From Tubulanus polymorphus (Eukaryota; Nemertea; Palaeonemertea; Tubulaniformes; Tubulanidae): DNA of 64,000 bases. The notes under the pieces are model-generated. The model was not told the DNA's origin. It worked only from the letters and a program-made list of their open reading frames with translations, and did no database searches. Made by a program: the position numbers and the translations under genes. The DNA lies in NCBI RefSeq assembly GCF_964204645.1, contig NC_134028.1:25146153-25210152 (forward strand), written 5' to 3'. Shown here in pieces: positions 30,382 to 42,431 of the stretch (positions within the stretch are counted from its first letter, which is position 1; every line of letters begins with the position of its first letter).

Positions 30382-32609
30382 TTACTTTGCAGCGTTCTCT
30401 TTCATCTTCTTCAACATTTCGTGGATCATTTTGATGCCGTCGTTGCACTCGTTCCAATACGACAAAGCCTTCATTCGTTTCATGTAGGCGTCGATATTAG
30501 CCCAGCCTGAAATATCGTATTTGATCGCTTCTAGGAATGCAATCGACGCGGCTATGCTGAAATCAGCGATGGTCAGATTATCCCCGGTAACGTATTTGTT
30601 CCCTTTCAGATATTCTTCCAATACGTCGAAACCGTCTTTCATCGCTTTCTCCAATTCTTCCGACGGTTTTTCACCTCTGAATAACTGCGGATACTGGAAA
30701 ATAGTGTGAATGAAAATACATAGCGATTCAAAACTTGTAATAAACGCGTCTATATGTTGCATCCGGAGTTGAACAGATACTGACGTTTAGAGACTGAGTC
30801 TAGTTCCGCAGTCGTGTGACTCATGCACAAAAGTTGGCTATAGTCTTATTACTCGTCTTATACGTTGCTTGGTTGGCTATAGAACCACGACAGTCTTAGA
30901 CAGGTCTTATATCTTAGCCTTGATTGCAACCCTGGGACCAAACGCATAGTCATCGCTAAAGATTAAGACCAGTCTAAGACCAACTTAGTTCTATAGGCAA
31001 TCTAGCAACAGATTAAAGAGAACTTTTAGACTTGGGTCACAACTGCGCAACCAACCTCAGGGGCCAGTTGCACAGTCGTGACTTAGTCCAAAAGTGGTCT
31101 TAAATCTTAAAACTGGTCTTAAATTGTTAGATTGGCTATAGAACAAAGTTGGTCTTAGACTAGTCTTAAGTCTAAGCCATGACTATGCAACCGGCCCCTG
31201 GAGCCTGAATTCTCCGACCAAATGAATGACATAACCGTAACCAAGTGAGCTAAAATCATCAAGGAACTTTTTGGACTGTTCATGAAATTACAATTGGCAA
31301 ACGAGCCAGAATGCAGGTGCGTTGTTCGTGCGACTTACGATGAAAGGCCCAAGTTTTCCGTAGATCTTCTCCATGTCGAAGTACAAGAAACGATTCACGT
31401 GCGCTCGAGCCTGGAGGTCTTTCGGGTAGAGCGATTCGTCACCGTATTTTTCGGCCAAATACATCAGAATACTGCGACTGAAATACACAACACACATTAT
31501 AGTCATTATTTGAGAGAAGTATATGCAGTGTTTTTATTTCTTAAGCCTTTCAGATAGGTTCTCGGCCATCCTCGGTATTGGTCGGTGAATTTTATTAGAC
31601 CTTATTTGGAATAACCTTCTGTTTTTGAAATATTCACACTCCCGGGCATAGTTGGCCGTTATTCCTATAGTATAATGTTATTCTTGATAAATTCGTATAT
31701 GTATGAAAGATGTGTTATTCCAATTTTCAGATATAGTTTACGAGACAGTGTGATCAACCGTTGTTTATTTGCTCTTCTGCTAGAAAATCATTAACAAAAT
31801 TGAAACGCCCTTCTCGATTGGCGTAGGCATGCGAATGGATGCCCAAGGCAGGTTTAGCACATCCTCCCTCTGCAGGGACTCGAACCAGATGGCATCGCTA
31901 CACTCAGCCACCGCACGAACCCCTGCATCAGTAGACCGGGTGCGCAGGTACATGCGCAGCTTTTCGAACGAAAACTGGCGGCACCAATCAGATTGCTCGT
32001 TGTATAATCGTTGAGGCAAATTTCAAGGAAGAACTATAAATGGGAAAACCCGGGCTAAAATAAAACGGGATTTCTGATTGGCTAAAAATCACATCATCTG
32101 AACTGCGCATGTATCTGCGCACACGTTCGATTATGGCAGGGTTTCGTGCCGTGGCAATCTCGATGCCATCAGGTTCGAATCCCTGCCGGGGGAGGATGGT
32201 TTAAGCAGCGTTATGATAACAGCGATTCGAATCCCTTGACGACAGTCTTACCTTTCCCACAGGTAGAATCCATTATCATCTAAAGTCGGTATCGTGTGCT
32301 GGGGATTCATCTATAAATTCAAAAGAAAACCCAGTAACGATAAAACGATTAATTTACGAAGTGAAAATTATTTGGATAGTGCAACACAAACCAGCAAACT
32401 CTGTCTTATCAAAAATATACACGGACACAGGACTGACAGACAGAGAGGTTATGAGGGAAGAAACAAACCTTGATGAATTCCGGTTTAAGTTGTTCTTTAT
32501 TCATCATGTCGACGACTTTCCAATTAATGTCAATTTTAGCTTCTTTCCCCAACATCATCACAGCCCGACAAGGGGCACTGGGAGGCATCATGTACAAATC
32601 GATAGGCAT
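30382..32609 (-). CDS. Glutathione S-transferase, delta/epsilon/theta-like (GST copy A), 4 coding exons
   Basis: Minus-strand exons are 32609-32469, 32310-32252, 31477-31339 and 30693-30382; all are GT-AG and the frame gives 216 residues. The N-terminal thioredoxin-like domain carries LYMMPPSAPCR, with Ser11 as the likely glutathione-activating residue (Ser is used in delta and theta classes), then NPQHTIPTL with the cis-proline and WESRSIL. This matches the insect delta GST pattern. The C-terminal domain has the [14 protein letters not shown] helix-capping box near residue 150 typical of GSTs. It conjugates glutathione to electrophiles in the cytosol. The neighbouring copy B (34131-35801) has the same exon sizes and phases and differs at about 9 of 47 residues in exon 1 and 10 of 103 in exon 4. 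Class naming is uncertain. Confidence 0.92.
31058..31200. repeat. Inverted-repeat element (CAGGGGCCAGTTGCACAG family) in GST-A intron 3
   Basis: Ends CAGGGGCCAGTTGCACAG and CTATGCAACCGGCCCCTG are inverted, with inner GTCTTAGACTAGTCTTAAG-type symmetry. A decayed relative fills much of 30790-31057, and another piece lies at about 62165-62266. No clean target duplication. Confidence 0.65.
31860..32198. mobile_element. MITE with tRNA-like terminal inverted repeats, copy 2 (GST-A intron 2)
   Basis: The full length is the reverse complement of 17459-17791. Ends are CATCCTCCC and GGAGGATG; flanks GTTTAGCA (31852-31859) and GTTTAAGCA (32199-32207) are a 9-bp duplication with one deleted base. Both terminal repeats keep the B box GGTTCGAnTCC. 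Its right end is about 45 bases from the exon 2 splice donor. Confidence 0.8.
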
Positions 32610-32815
32610 CTTTTAGTAGAAATCGGGACGAATGTTATCTGAAATCCAATGTAACGACCTTTGAAATCGTGACAAAATCATATAACTGGTATAAACGAGG
32701 AGAGATAGTTAGATGAGAATGAATGTTAGTTCTACATACGTATAATTATGTCCACTTACTTGCGAGTAATGAGAAGGCAACAGCACACACCGACCTTTCA
32801 AAGCGTATAGTGACT
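32610..32815 (-). promoter_or_regulatory. 5' leader of GST-A with a probable noncoding exon
   Basis: The acceptor GGATTTCAG (exon start 32638) lies 28 bases before the ATG, and a donor (CTCGCAA followed by GTAAGTGG, exon end 32760) defines an upstream noncoding exon. The exon shares GCTGTTGCCT with the equivalent leader of GST-B. A weak TATA-like CTATATGC is upstream near 32825. Confidence 0.45.
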
Positions 32816-32829
32816 GCATGCATATAGTG

Positions 32830-33730
32830 TACAGTAACGGCACTGGAATTGATTATTGTACATTATCATAAAGGTCTATTGTGTTATCATTGATTTTCCT
32901 ATGCAGGCACGTCACGTTGCCTTGACAATGACGCCTAGATAGTACGACAAACGAGATATTTTTTCGATTTCACTTCTTGCGATGAGTAAATTTGCTGTTT
33001 TCATGTGTGCTGAATAGTGTCGATGAATTGTTCATTTGAAGTAAATGAAATATCGTCCATTCAGTTATGATCGCAGAGGTCCTCGATTCATTGCTGATAC
33101 CAATTCTTAAGTCAATTCAAACAGGTTTTTTGAACTGAACTGATAATATCATTTCATGGGCGTAAATGGTTTTGCAATTTAAATAATGGATTTGCAATAG
33201 TTAGGTTAAGATTATTAACGTACGCTATATTGAACAGTACTTATGTCGTGTAGATTTTCACGACTCGTATCGTACCGTGCCGTACCGAGGTTTGACAGAG
33301 GAGGGGGAGTTCGCCTGCCTTTAACAAATTGCGTTATTGATCAACTCGCAATTAAGAATTTTTGTCTAGTCAGTGACTTGGAGATCAGTCGATGGTTGAT
33401 CGTGGTGAATACAGTACCGATATGATATAAACCAAAAAAAAATTAACTAGAAAAAGTTGTGGACCATCCAGTCTACACCATTGACACATTACGTAGATCT
33501 AATGAAAACGACTGTTAGAGATCTTCCGTTAATATCTGCATTCGGGGCGGGCACTGATAAGGGCCAGCCGGAATTTTCCAGCTCGTTGGAAAAGTCACCA
33601 TTCTGCAAACAGATGAAACATGTCTCATGAGTTTCACTTCCTACTCTCCAAGTATATGCGTATTGGCATGGACTCTATCGGTTCATGACGTCAACCAAAA
33701 AATGAATTATACGTTCACACCGTATTACAT
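32830..33730. other. Region between the two GST genes
   Basis: Holds the GST-A upstream region and the GST-B 3' end. No additional gene is supported; the 60-residue frame at 33243-33425 is not convincing. Confidence 0.4.
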
Positions 33731-33736
33731 TTTATT
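33731..33736 (-). promoter_or_regulatory. Candidate poly(A) signal for the second GST gene
   Basis: AATAAA on the minus strand about 395 bases after the stop at 34131; nearer hexamers are not canonical. Confidence 0.35.
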
Positions 33737-34130
33737 GAATATATTTGCTACAACGTCGAAGCCTGTGGTAATGCTTTAAACATCAAACATACAATAAAGA
33801 AACGAGATTAAAATTACTGAGTGATATTAGAATTATGTGTCATTGTGTATCGATCTATGTATCTCAGTACGTGAATATAAGCACAATATTGAGGTGAATT
33901 AATTCGGGTGATTAGCCGTGAGCACACGGAGATACTGGCCCGGTCATAGTCCGAGAAGGTGCGTGCTTGAAATCTGGCCCTTGTCAAACAGGCGCGGGCC
34001 CATTTAGCACCAGCATGAAAGATAAGCCCGGGTAAAAACCAGTCGTTTGATCACGGCTATTAACTACAAACTTCCTAAGTCGTGTTCAGTGTAAAACTAT
34101 GTGTGCGCGGTGTTGTCATGCTTAAAGCCA

Positions 34131-35801
34131 TCATTTGCCAGCATTCTCTTTCATCTTCTTCAACATTTCGTGGATCATTTTGATACCGTCGTTGCACTCT
34201 TTCCAATACGGCAAAGCCTTCATTCGTTTCATGTAGGCGTCGATATTAGCCCAGCCTGAAATATCGTATTTGATCGCTTCTAGGAATGAAATCGACGCGG
34301 CTATGCTGAAATCAGCGATGGTCAGGTTGTCCCCGGCTACGTATTTTTTCCCTTTCAGAAATTCTTCCAATACATCGAAACCGTCTTTCATCTCTTTCTC
34401 CAATTCTGTCGACGGTTTTTCACCTTTAAATAACTGCGGATACTGAAAAATAGCGTGAATGAGAATCAGAAATACTACGTAAGAACCTACGATCACTAAC
34501 AATCCGGCAGTGGGATGCAAACGGACACCGACGAGGTTTTACGCCTCAAGACTTTAGTTTGTTAAAGTGACTGTTTATCATATTAAGCATATTTTTCATT
34601 CATACGAGGTTCCGACGACTTACGATGAACGGCCCAAGTTTTCCGGAGATCTTCTCCATGTCGAAGTACAAGAAACGGTTCACATGTGCTCGAGCCTGGA
34701 GATCTTTAGGATACAGCGAGTCGTTACCGTATTTATCGGCCAAATACGTCAAAATGCTGCGACTGGAATACAAAGAAAGAAATACTAAAAAATCATGTTT
34801 CATCGACCATTATACGCTTCGGAAGGGATTGGAACCAGAGGACACTTAAAAGCGTTGTCCGCATGCTGTGAGCAGCAGCAGGACTCGAACCCACACTGGT
34901 CACTCACCAGCACTGATACAACAGCATCTCCTCGTCCTACAAGATACTGAGGTCGAAGGAGCTAAGAAACCCTCATTACTATCATCATTAAAAAAAAAGA
35001 TTCTAGATAACATTTCAAATATTTTGATTTTGATTTGAACACTTTATTTTTCAAATATAATTTACAGCATAGTGTACAAAGCATAATACAAAATACAGTA
35101 AATTAGACCTCGAGGGGCCTGTAGAAACTAAGGAATAGTTTGTATAAAACAGGTCCCTCAAAAGAGAAAAGACAAAAAAAAAAAAATTAAAAAAATAAAA
35201 ACAATATGGATTCTTACCTTTCCCACAGGTAGAATCCATTATCATCTAAAGTCGGGATCGTGTGTTGAGGATTCATCTTGAAATTAAAAAGTAAACAATT
35301 GATAAATGAAATGATTAATATATCTATATGAATCTTGATAAGGCACGGGCGTATAAGTCGTTTTGTGAAAACGAGCCCGAAAATGAAATTCGAGCAAACA
35401 GGGTATAGTCTTTACTGTGAAAATTGAAAAACGTATTGAAAAATAATACTTTCTCGGCTGCCTTCATTTATTTACGAGTACGAACTTTCACTGTAGCTTC
35501 ATCGTATCGGATAAAGCTCTTGTACTTTCAATAGATTTAGTTAACCTTCAAATTGAACTATCTGTCGTTTTGTTTACTGATTTAACATCAGGTTAACGCA
35601 ACTGAGAAAATTGAGTTCGATTCACAATTAATTTCGCCCTAAATTAACGAAGAAACAAACTTTTAGAAATTCTGGTTTCATGTGTTCCTGTTTCATCATG
35701 TCGACGACTTTCCAATTCATGTCGATTTTAGCTGCTTTGCCCAACATCATCACAGCCCGACAAGGGGGACTAGGTGGCATCATGTACAAATCTAAAGGCA
35801 T
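34131..35801 (-). CDS. Glutathione S-transferase, delta/epsilon/theta-like (GST copy B), 4 coding exons
   Basis: Minus-strand exons are 35801-35661, 35276-35218, 34762-34624 and 34442-34131; sizes (141, 59, 139, 312) are identical to copy A and give 216 residues. The start at 35801 corresponds to copy A; the in-frame Met 48 bases upstream lies across an acceptor and is not used. Key features: [11 protein letters not shown] with Ser11, [30 protein letters not shown]. Exon 2 uses an unusual acceptor (TTTCAAG, A at -3). The enzyme conjugates glutathione in the cytosol. Coding and splice structure are intact, so it is probably functional, a recent tandem duplicate of copy A. Confidence 0.92.
34855..34985 (-). 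repeat. tRNA-like (SINE or tRNA pseudogene) fragment in GST-B intron 2
   Basis: On the minus strand, GGACGAGGAGATGCTG is followed 45 bases later by a perfect B box GGTTCGAGTCC, with GTAGGAC and GTCCTGC able to close an end stem. Arm lengths do not fit a standard cloverleaf, so this is more likely a tRNA-derived SINE head or decayed tRNA than a functional tRNA. Confidence 0.4.
35035..35205 (-). repeat. Possible LINE 3' end with A-rich tract in GST-B intron 2
   Basis: On the minus strand a CTACAGGCCCCTCGAGGTC block is followed by T-rich sequence and a tail of ATCAAAATC-like repeats near 35020-35040; an A-run on the plus strand lies at 35173-35201. The layout resembles CR1-like LINE 3' ends, but no reverse-transcriptase sequence is present. 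Confidence 0.3.
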
Positions 35802-35936
35802 CTTCGTAATTCTTAGGAATAGATCTGCAGAAATACAAAAAAAAATCATGTCAACGAAAATGCCAAATTGAAGCGACTAATCATGTCTTAATCATGTTAG
35901 GTATTCTGTCAAGCAAAGGTAACTAATTCAACTTAC

Positions 35937-36004
35937 CTGCTTAGAATCCTTCTATATAACGCAGGCAACAGCGTACCGGGACCGAACTTTCTGGGCTTAT
36001 ATAC
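35937..36004 (-). promoter_or_regulatory. GST-B core promoter and noncoding first exon
   Basis: TATA box GTATATAAG lies on the minus strand at about 35996-36004. Roughly 30 bases downstream a leader containing GCTGTTGCCT runs to a donor (CTAAGCAG followed by GTAAGTTG, exon end 35937). A matching acceptor (TATTTCTGCAG, next exon from 35824) leads into the ATG exon. Transcription start would be near 35970. Confidence 0.55.
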
Positions 36005-38416
36005 TGATGACACGGTAACAGTGCGGTTTAATATTGATTGATCATGCTCATTACGCGGTTTATACATTGTATCATTGATTTTTCTGTGCAGACATGAAAT
36101 TTGGCCTTTAGATTTAAAAGCATGTTCAATTCTCTCCTTTGTGAACATAACATACAGTTATACTAAAAATATGAGTGTTGTAGAAATATCGCCGCGGGAG
36201 CCACTTTTTGATCGATCAAAATAGCAACTGGAAATGTATCGAATTTTTCTTTTTCTTTTCAAACAACACGACTTTCATTCAGATTCATGCAACCCAGATT
36301 TTGACCTTATTTGTCTCGTAGTGCATGTAGAATATGTGTCGATAGAACAGTTGCCTTATTTTCTGTTCAGACTTCATAATTGGGTTACGGTCACGTCGAG
36401 TTTTACGGCGGAAAAAATAAAAACCCGCAGAAACACACCAAACTACACCATGTAGTTCAATATTTGAATCCATACTAATCCACTTATCATCACCACTTCA
36501 TTCATTTTAAAGGTTTGATAATATTCGTAACTGTATAATAAACCGCTCGTCGTGTTTCTGCAGGTTTTCAATAATTAAGACTGCACCAAAAAGTGTTAAA
36601 TGACAATTGATATGATGTTTTCAAAGATGACGGGAAAAGTTGTCATTCGTGCTATCTGATATTCATTTCATTTACACTAAAATTAGATCGATTAGACGAA
36701 CGAAACTTATAAAACGAACTGTCGTGAGGTTAAATTAACAATCCAATAAGGTTAGTTTTGGGTCCGGAACCGATGTCCGGACGGCGTGAAACGTGCATAA
36801 CCAAAACAAAGAATTGAGCTTCATCCGTGCATAGTATATAATACGGTGCTGTCACATCACTTTTAGTGACGAATTTATGAACCTCTTTCATTTGTGTTGG
36901 TCACCTGATTGGATGCGGTCTTAGCATTTATGGGGCTTTATCTATTTCTGAAAATAATTAACTGCAAACCGAGCAATACCCTAACTATACCCCGCATATC
37001 GACCAACCAGTCTCGATTAGAAACTTGGCGACGACTTTTTCTAAGAACGAAACCTTCTATCTGCGCCTAGCACTAATCAAATCTTGTCACCAAATCGTTC
37101 GTGTGACCTTTAGAAGGGTGGCGAAATATTTTTTTGTTGGTTGCCGGCGGTTTTTCGATGTTCGTAAAAATCGTTACGGTTTGGTCTTTACCGCATCAGA
37201 AAAACGCCGTAAATCTAATTGATATAATTTGATAAAGAGAGGGATGATTCGTGAGGCAAGGTGGGTTTTTATTGCAACCTTATTTAGTCCTTTGGTGATC
37301 CTGCATTAGCTTTTGGATATTACGTGATATAACCAAATTTAACGATCGTGCGCTTCACTCTTTCCAATAATTTTACTTTCCAATTTGAAATGGGTGTCCG
37401 TGTATTATCTAGTCGTTACATTCTCAAGCTCTCCTTCTGCCTAAAACACTCTCGTTAATTCGAGGCTGAACTCTACCAAAAACCCCATCAGACCTGGATC
37501 AGACATTTCGTTTTTAACATTCCTGAAGATTAGGATATGTTAATTATCAGCTCACCGAAAGATTACAGGATATTGATAATAATTTTAGCAATTTATAAAG
37601 CAACTTTCCACGTATGATCACTTGAAAGCGTTTCCTCCTCGAAAAACTTACGAAACGGCCGCGTTTTCTAATTGATTTTAGATCGGTGATTGCAGTCAGG
37701 GATCTAATGTTGGTAGTTCCACAATCTCGGGCCGCATACAGAGACAGATCGATTCGCATACGACGTTCTCGTACGCCTTTCGCGGAGATTGTGAGGGTTT
37801 GTAGATCTCGAAGCTCTAAAGTTCTTTCCGGCATTTTCAACATTCTAAGTGTCAGGTTTTATTTCATTTTACACATATACACCGGTTTCCTCTAGTCGAT
37901 CCGAGAACTTTGATATATTCGCACAGGGCGAAAACACGAAAATGTCACGACTGATAAATTCTATCCCAGCGCAACAAATCACCATGAATTGTCTCCGCGG
38001 AGACAGGCAAATGGGATTCAACAACATTTCTTCGTTACACCGGTCTGTCGCCGCCATTTTACGTGTCTCTAGTGGCCTATACGAGGCGATGTTAAACTAC
38101 AGTTAAATTACAATTCCACACAACGAATTCATCGTGTCACGTAAACATTATCACTAAAACTTTACACTCCGAAGTTTTATTGTGTTTCTTGATAGTTTCG
38201 AAAGCCGTTCTGCAAATATGGTCTATTCGTAGGTGACATTAATTCATTTTCTCTGGTAATGAAATCTACTTCAAGTCGTCGTCGAATGTTTAACGAACGT
38301 TTCTTATACTCCCAATAAGGCGTGAATGTACGGGACCCATTTCAATATATATATATATCTCTTACTCGGTAATTGAGTATCCTCTTCAATTCTTACAGAA
38401 AAGCCCTAATAAATCT

Positions 38417-38526
38417 GGGGGCAGTTCCACAGTTCTGAGTTAAGATTTGACCCTGGGTTAAAACATTGAAAATTAACCAAGTTTAACTCAGAGTTAACTC
38501 TAACTCGCAACTGTGGAACTGGGTCC
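38417..38526. repeat. Short inverted-repeat element (GGGTCCAGTTCCACAG family)
   Basis: GCAGTTCCACAGTTCTGAG and CAACTGTGGAACTGGGTCC ends with central CATTGAAAATTAAC; nearly the same as 5370-5480 along its length. Confidence 0.7.
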
Positions 38527-39900
38527 TGGCTTATTTTATTTAAAAAGGCAAGTCCACTTTGCCTCTGGTAAATCGGAATCTAATTCTACTGATAAGACCT
38601 ATGTTTACAGTTGTTGCCAATCGAATGCATATCTGTTTTATTTGATATATTTCGGGTCCACGTACGAGTTCAGAAACCGTAAAAGTTCATTGCTTCGAAT
38701 CAGAAAAATATTGCGATGATCGACGAAACTTATTCTATCGGTTCGCGCGACTGAAGCTTACCGCGGCACGGGAGGAGGCTTTACTCGTTGGGGTTGATGC
38801 AACTGTGGCACGCGAGGGTAATTCTTCTTCTACCTCATCGATCAATCAATCAGCGCTAATAAATTGAACATTCAAATCAGTGTTGAAATTGATCAATTTC
38901 TAAATCGTCGTCGCGGGTCTCCGTGATTTATTTTAATGGTAGATTCGCACGCCCGGTGTTCGGCTCCACGCGTAGGCGGGTCTTCACCAGTGAAGCACAT
39001 CTACGAACCGCACAAATTGATCTAACTTCATCGTCGAATTGTCTTCAGATATATTCAACTCTAACAGAAAAATGTATAATCTTGCTGAATCTACCAGTAG
39101 AATTCCTTCCTATGTTGAGTATTGCCATTGACCTAGAAATGTATCTTCTCCTATTTCTACGTAAAATATTAGTCTATTCTTTCTTTCTTCGTTTTACGTC
39201 AAGAACTTTACATCTTTGGTTGAATCATTGTGGAATTTCTCTCATATTCATCTTGCACGGATATTGTGCATCTTGTAGACCTCGCCAAGCGCCACGCTTC
39301 CTCTTCTGTTGAATATAGATTAACGCCGATTTGTTTATAGTTTCCGTCGCCGTATCGCGATTGTCACCGTTTTCTTTATGTATATTGTATAAACCCGACC
39401 TGCGACCGAGAGGACGAACAGTCGTGTAATTTCGTCCGTAGAAACTAATGCATAAAATCATCAGTACATACAGCCGTAGCGGCCGGTATAAACGCGCTAT
39501 AAAATCACTTCCTAGATAAATCGCTGCCTTTACGACGGTGGTCGAGCGAAAGATGATAAGTGGAGATGGGTCTAGTTATAATGACTTGATTGCCCCGGTG
39601 AATAACGAGAGATGGCAAAGGCCGCGCAGACTAGTATCGCCCCCTAGGGAGTGCTGTGTTACCTAGATTCTTAAATTACCGTGTTAGTTCTACAGTATGG
39701 TGCGGCTTCGATTAGCATAATTGGTTTCGTGTTTAGTCAAGTGGTTAATATTCAACCACCCGTTTTGAACCGAGATTGAATTTCTGATTATACCTTTATT
39801 GACTATTTGGTAATGTTTCAATCCTAGATGTTTCCAGGCGAACCTCGGTTATCGGAGTTAGTCGGACTATCTAAGTAAGTGATGAAACCGAATGTCAGTC

Positions 39901-40042
39901 AGTCGGAACTTTAGTCCGGAAATTGTCGACCACGGTATTGAGCACGGTCGCTTGGACTTAGTTCCAAGATGGCTAACACTGTGAAATGCGTTACGACCGA
40001 TCTATGCATGTAGTGTGTTTGGTCCCGACCACTAGTCCGACT
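39901..40042. repeat. Dispersed 140-bp repeat, plus-orientation copy
   Basis: AGTCGGAACTTTAGTCCGG, TTGAGCACGGTCGC, GGCTAACA and CGACCACTAGTCCGACT match the reverse complement of 62301-62445. Short TAGTCGG/CCGACT ends are inverted, suggesting a small DNA transposon. Confidence 0.55.
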
Positions 40043-40965
40043 AACTACGAGCTCTCTGAAGTTGTTGGTCGTATTGGTCAGTGGTGTCATCCACGCATGC
40101 TCCAAAACCAGTTCAACACTTTTTTCGGTTGTAGTTTGATCGTAGCGATGTGACCGAAAAGACTTCAAATCCAATTTGTCCAAGCAAAACTTATCGCAAC
40201 GAAATGATCTTTCGGAAATGGAGACTTAATTTAGGATTAGTTAAGCTCTTACAACGTAAACATGGATTCAGCGCACGTTCTTGCCAGAAAAACGAAAAAT
40301 TTGCGAGTCAAAAATTCGAATTTTTAACGCCAATGGAGGCTGACATTTTTCGTCCCGCAGTTTAGTCGATAAAAATCGCAATGTTATTTTATATCATCGA
40401 AGTTTTGTAGGATCATCACATAGAGCTTACTGATCTGCCGGCTATACGATCGCTTATCTGCGCTAACTCATCAGGAAGATGACATTTTTATAATTACATT
40501 GTTGGCGTCCTGATCTTTTCAATTTTCTTGACGTTATCGGTGAGACGCGGTTAAAATGGCGTCGTTTTCTATCGCTTAGTGAACTAATTACCGAACTCGG
40601 CTTGCAGTTAGATTCTCCTACTAGCATCCCTTATCGCTTAAAACGTCATTTGGCACGTGACCCGTCGTTGCGTTAAACAAACATACGAATCAAAGCCTCT
40701 CTTCATTGGTCGTTGAACTTCAATTTTAAATCTCAAGATTATTTTGTTAAAAAGAAATTGATGGCTTTCGAACCAGGATCAGTGCGTACATGTAAAGCCG
40801 CTGTAAAATGATAATGAAAATCGATTTACCGAACAAAACTCTTACGGAAAAGACAAATGATTTGACGCTTATTTAGAAGGTGTTTCCATCTTGAGATCTG
40901 AATATCATGGATGAAATTATGTATTAGCTCAAATACGTGCTTCTACTGATTGGGGATTAATGTGA

Positions 40966-41107
40966 TGATTCCACTTGTGGCAAGCAAGGATCCGCTTGGT
41001 GTCGGTAGTAGTAGTAATTCGGCGTTCCGCGTTCAATTTTTCTTATTCCCATGAATGAATCAACTTTTCTCTCGACTAACCTTATATCAATCATCCAAAC
41101 TATGCCA
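40966..41107. repeat. Dispersed repeat (GATTCCA..TGTGGCAAGCG family), second copy
   Basis: GATTCCACTTGTGGCAAGC, TAGTAGTAGTAATTCGG, TTCAATTTTTCTT and ACTATGCCAAAC align with 8821-8950 and 47956-48140. Confidence 0.5.
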
Positions 41108-41424
41108 AACACCGATTAGAAAAGTGAATCTTATATCTTTTAAGTCGCTTGTATGATGATATTTTGATCCAGGAGCCTAACGTCAATTTCAAAGTTGATT
41201 GAAATGAAAATAAACCCGTTTAAAAAAGGAAAAGATTTGACAATGCATTACGAATTACGAATTTACACTACATACTACCATTTCCAATACTGCGCACATC
41301 ACGCCATCTACCGGTAGAGCGGTTTGCCATAGGACATACGAATGGCCGCCAAACCATGACATTTGACATGTTCATCTTACAATTAAAGATGAGACATATC
41401 TTAGATTGTAAGCTCTTGACACCC

Positions 41425-41654
41425 AAGCACCATCACCAACACCACTACCATCACCATCACCAGCACCAGAGGCACCAACAGCAGCACAAGTAGCAGCAGC
41501 AGCACAAGCAGCAACAGCAGCAGCACCCACCAGCACCACCAGAGCAGTGGCATCAGCACCAGCACCAGCACCATTACCAGCATCATCCCCGGCAGCACCA
41601 GCACAAGCAGCAACACAAGCAGTGCACCAGCACCAGCAGCACCAGCACCAGCAC
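41425..41654. repeat. CAC/CAG trinucleotide-rich array
   Basis: About 230 bases made almost entirely of CAC, CAG, CAA and CAT triplets. Frames across it give artificial Ala/Cys, Leu/Val or His/Gln-rich peptides. No splice or start context supports coding. Confidence 0.8.
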
Positions 41655-42431
41655 ATGTCATCCACAATCAGTATCATTTTTCGACAGGTCCGCGCTGCGG
41701 TGGAAAACTGCGCAAGTCAACTAGTTATCAGAATTACATTAGCGGCAACCACGAGATCACAAGTCATTAATCACGTGTTACGGGAAGGGAAACAGTATCG
41801 CTAGGACTCGGGATTTAAGTATTATCGCCGATACGTTCCTGCTAAATGTTTGCCGTATAACCAGGCGACGGTAGCGTCCAGGAAAATAGCTATTATTGTC
41901 AATCACGGGGATTAAGTCTGCAAAATGACAGATGTAATCTAAAATGGGGATTTAGGCGCAATACCGAGAGAAAAGAGGCGCGCATATATAAAATGAGAAA
42001 TTACATGTACGCCGGATATATATCTTGAAAATGTATCGTTCGATTTATGTAAATGCGTCCGGAATTTTTCCGCGTGATTAACGACAATATCGTTGGCTGA
42101 ACGAATTCGTCGACGACACTGAGCTAGAAAAGAATAATACGAAATCAAATCTATATTCTTTTAATATCGGACCCAAGACAATGAAAATACGCCGTTCAGG
42201 ACGGTCGAGACCTGAAAATGTTACTACTTTTCACGGTGTTGGCCGGGTGTGTATAATATGATTCCATTCAAATAAAACCGGAGCTAGAAAAAGTCGCAGA
42301 CCAAAATTGAAATATCTATTATCAAAGTAATCAATATACTTTTGACGCCCATGTAATTCTCCGTGTACAGCACCAAAAACGAGCTTGATTGAAAAGCATC
42401 TCGTTGGAGTCATCCTAATGGCAGCAAAGGG

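Noticed and set aside
30369-30392. U5 snRNA-like start (ATACTCTGGTTT)
   Set aside because: A short chance match overlapping the GST-A stop codon; the rest of U5 is absent.
38923-39312. 129-residue plus-strand frame
   Set aside because: Hydrophobic stretches arise from T-rich sequence; no start context or homology recognised.
41372-41677. Open frames rich in Ala/Cys/Val and Leu across the CAC/CAG array
   Set aside because: Several frames are open only because the trinucleotide array lacks stop codons.
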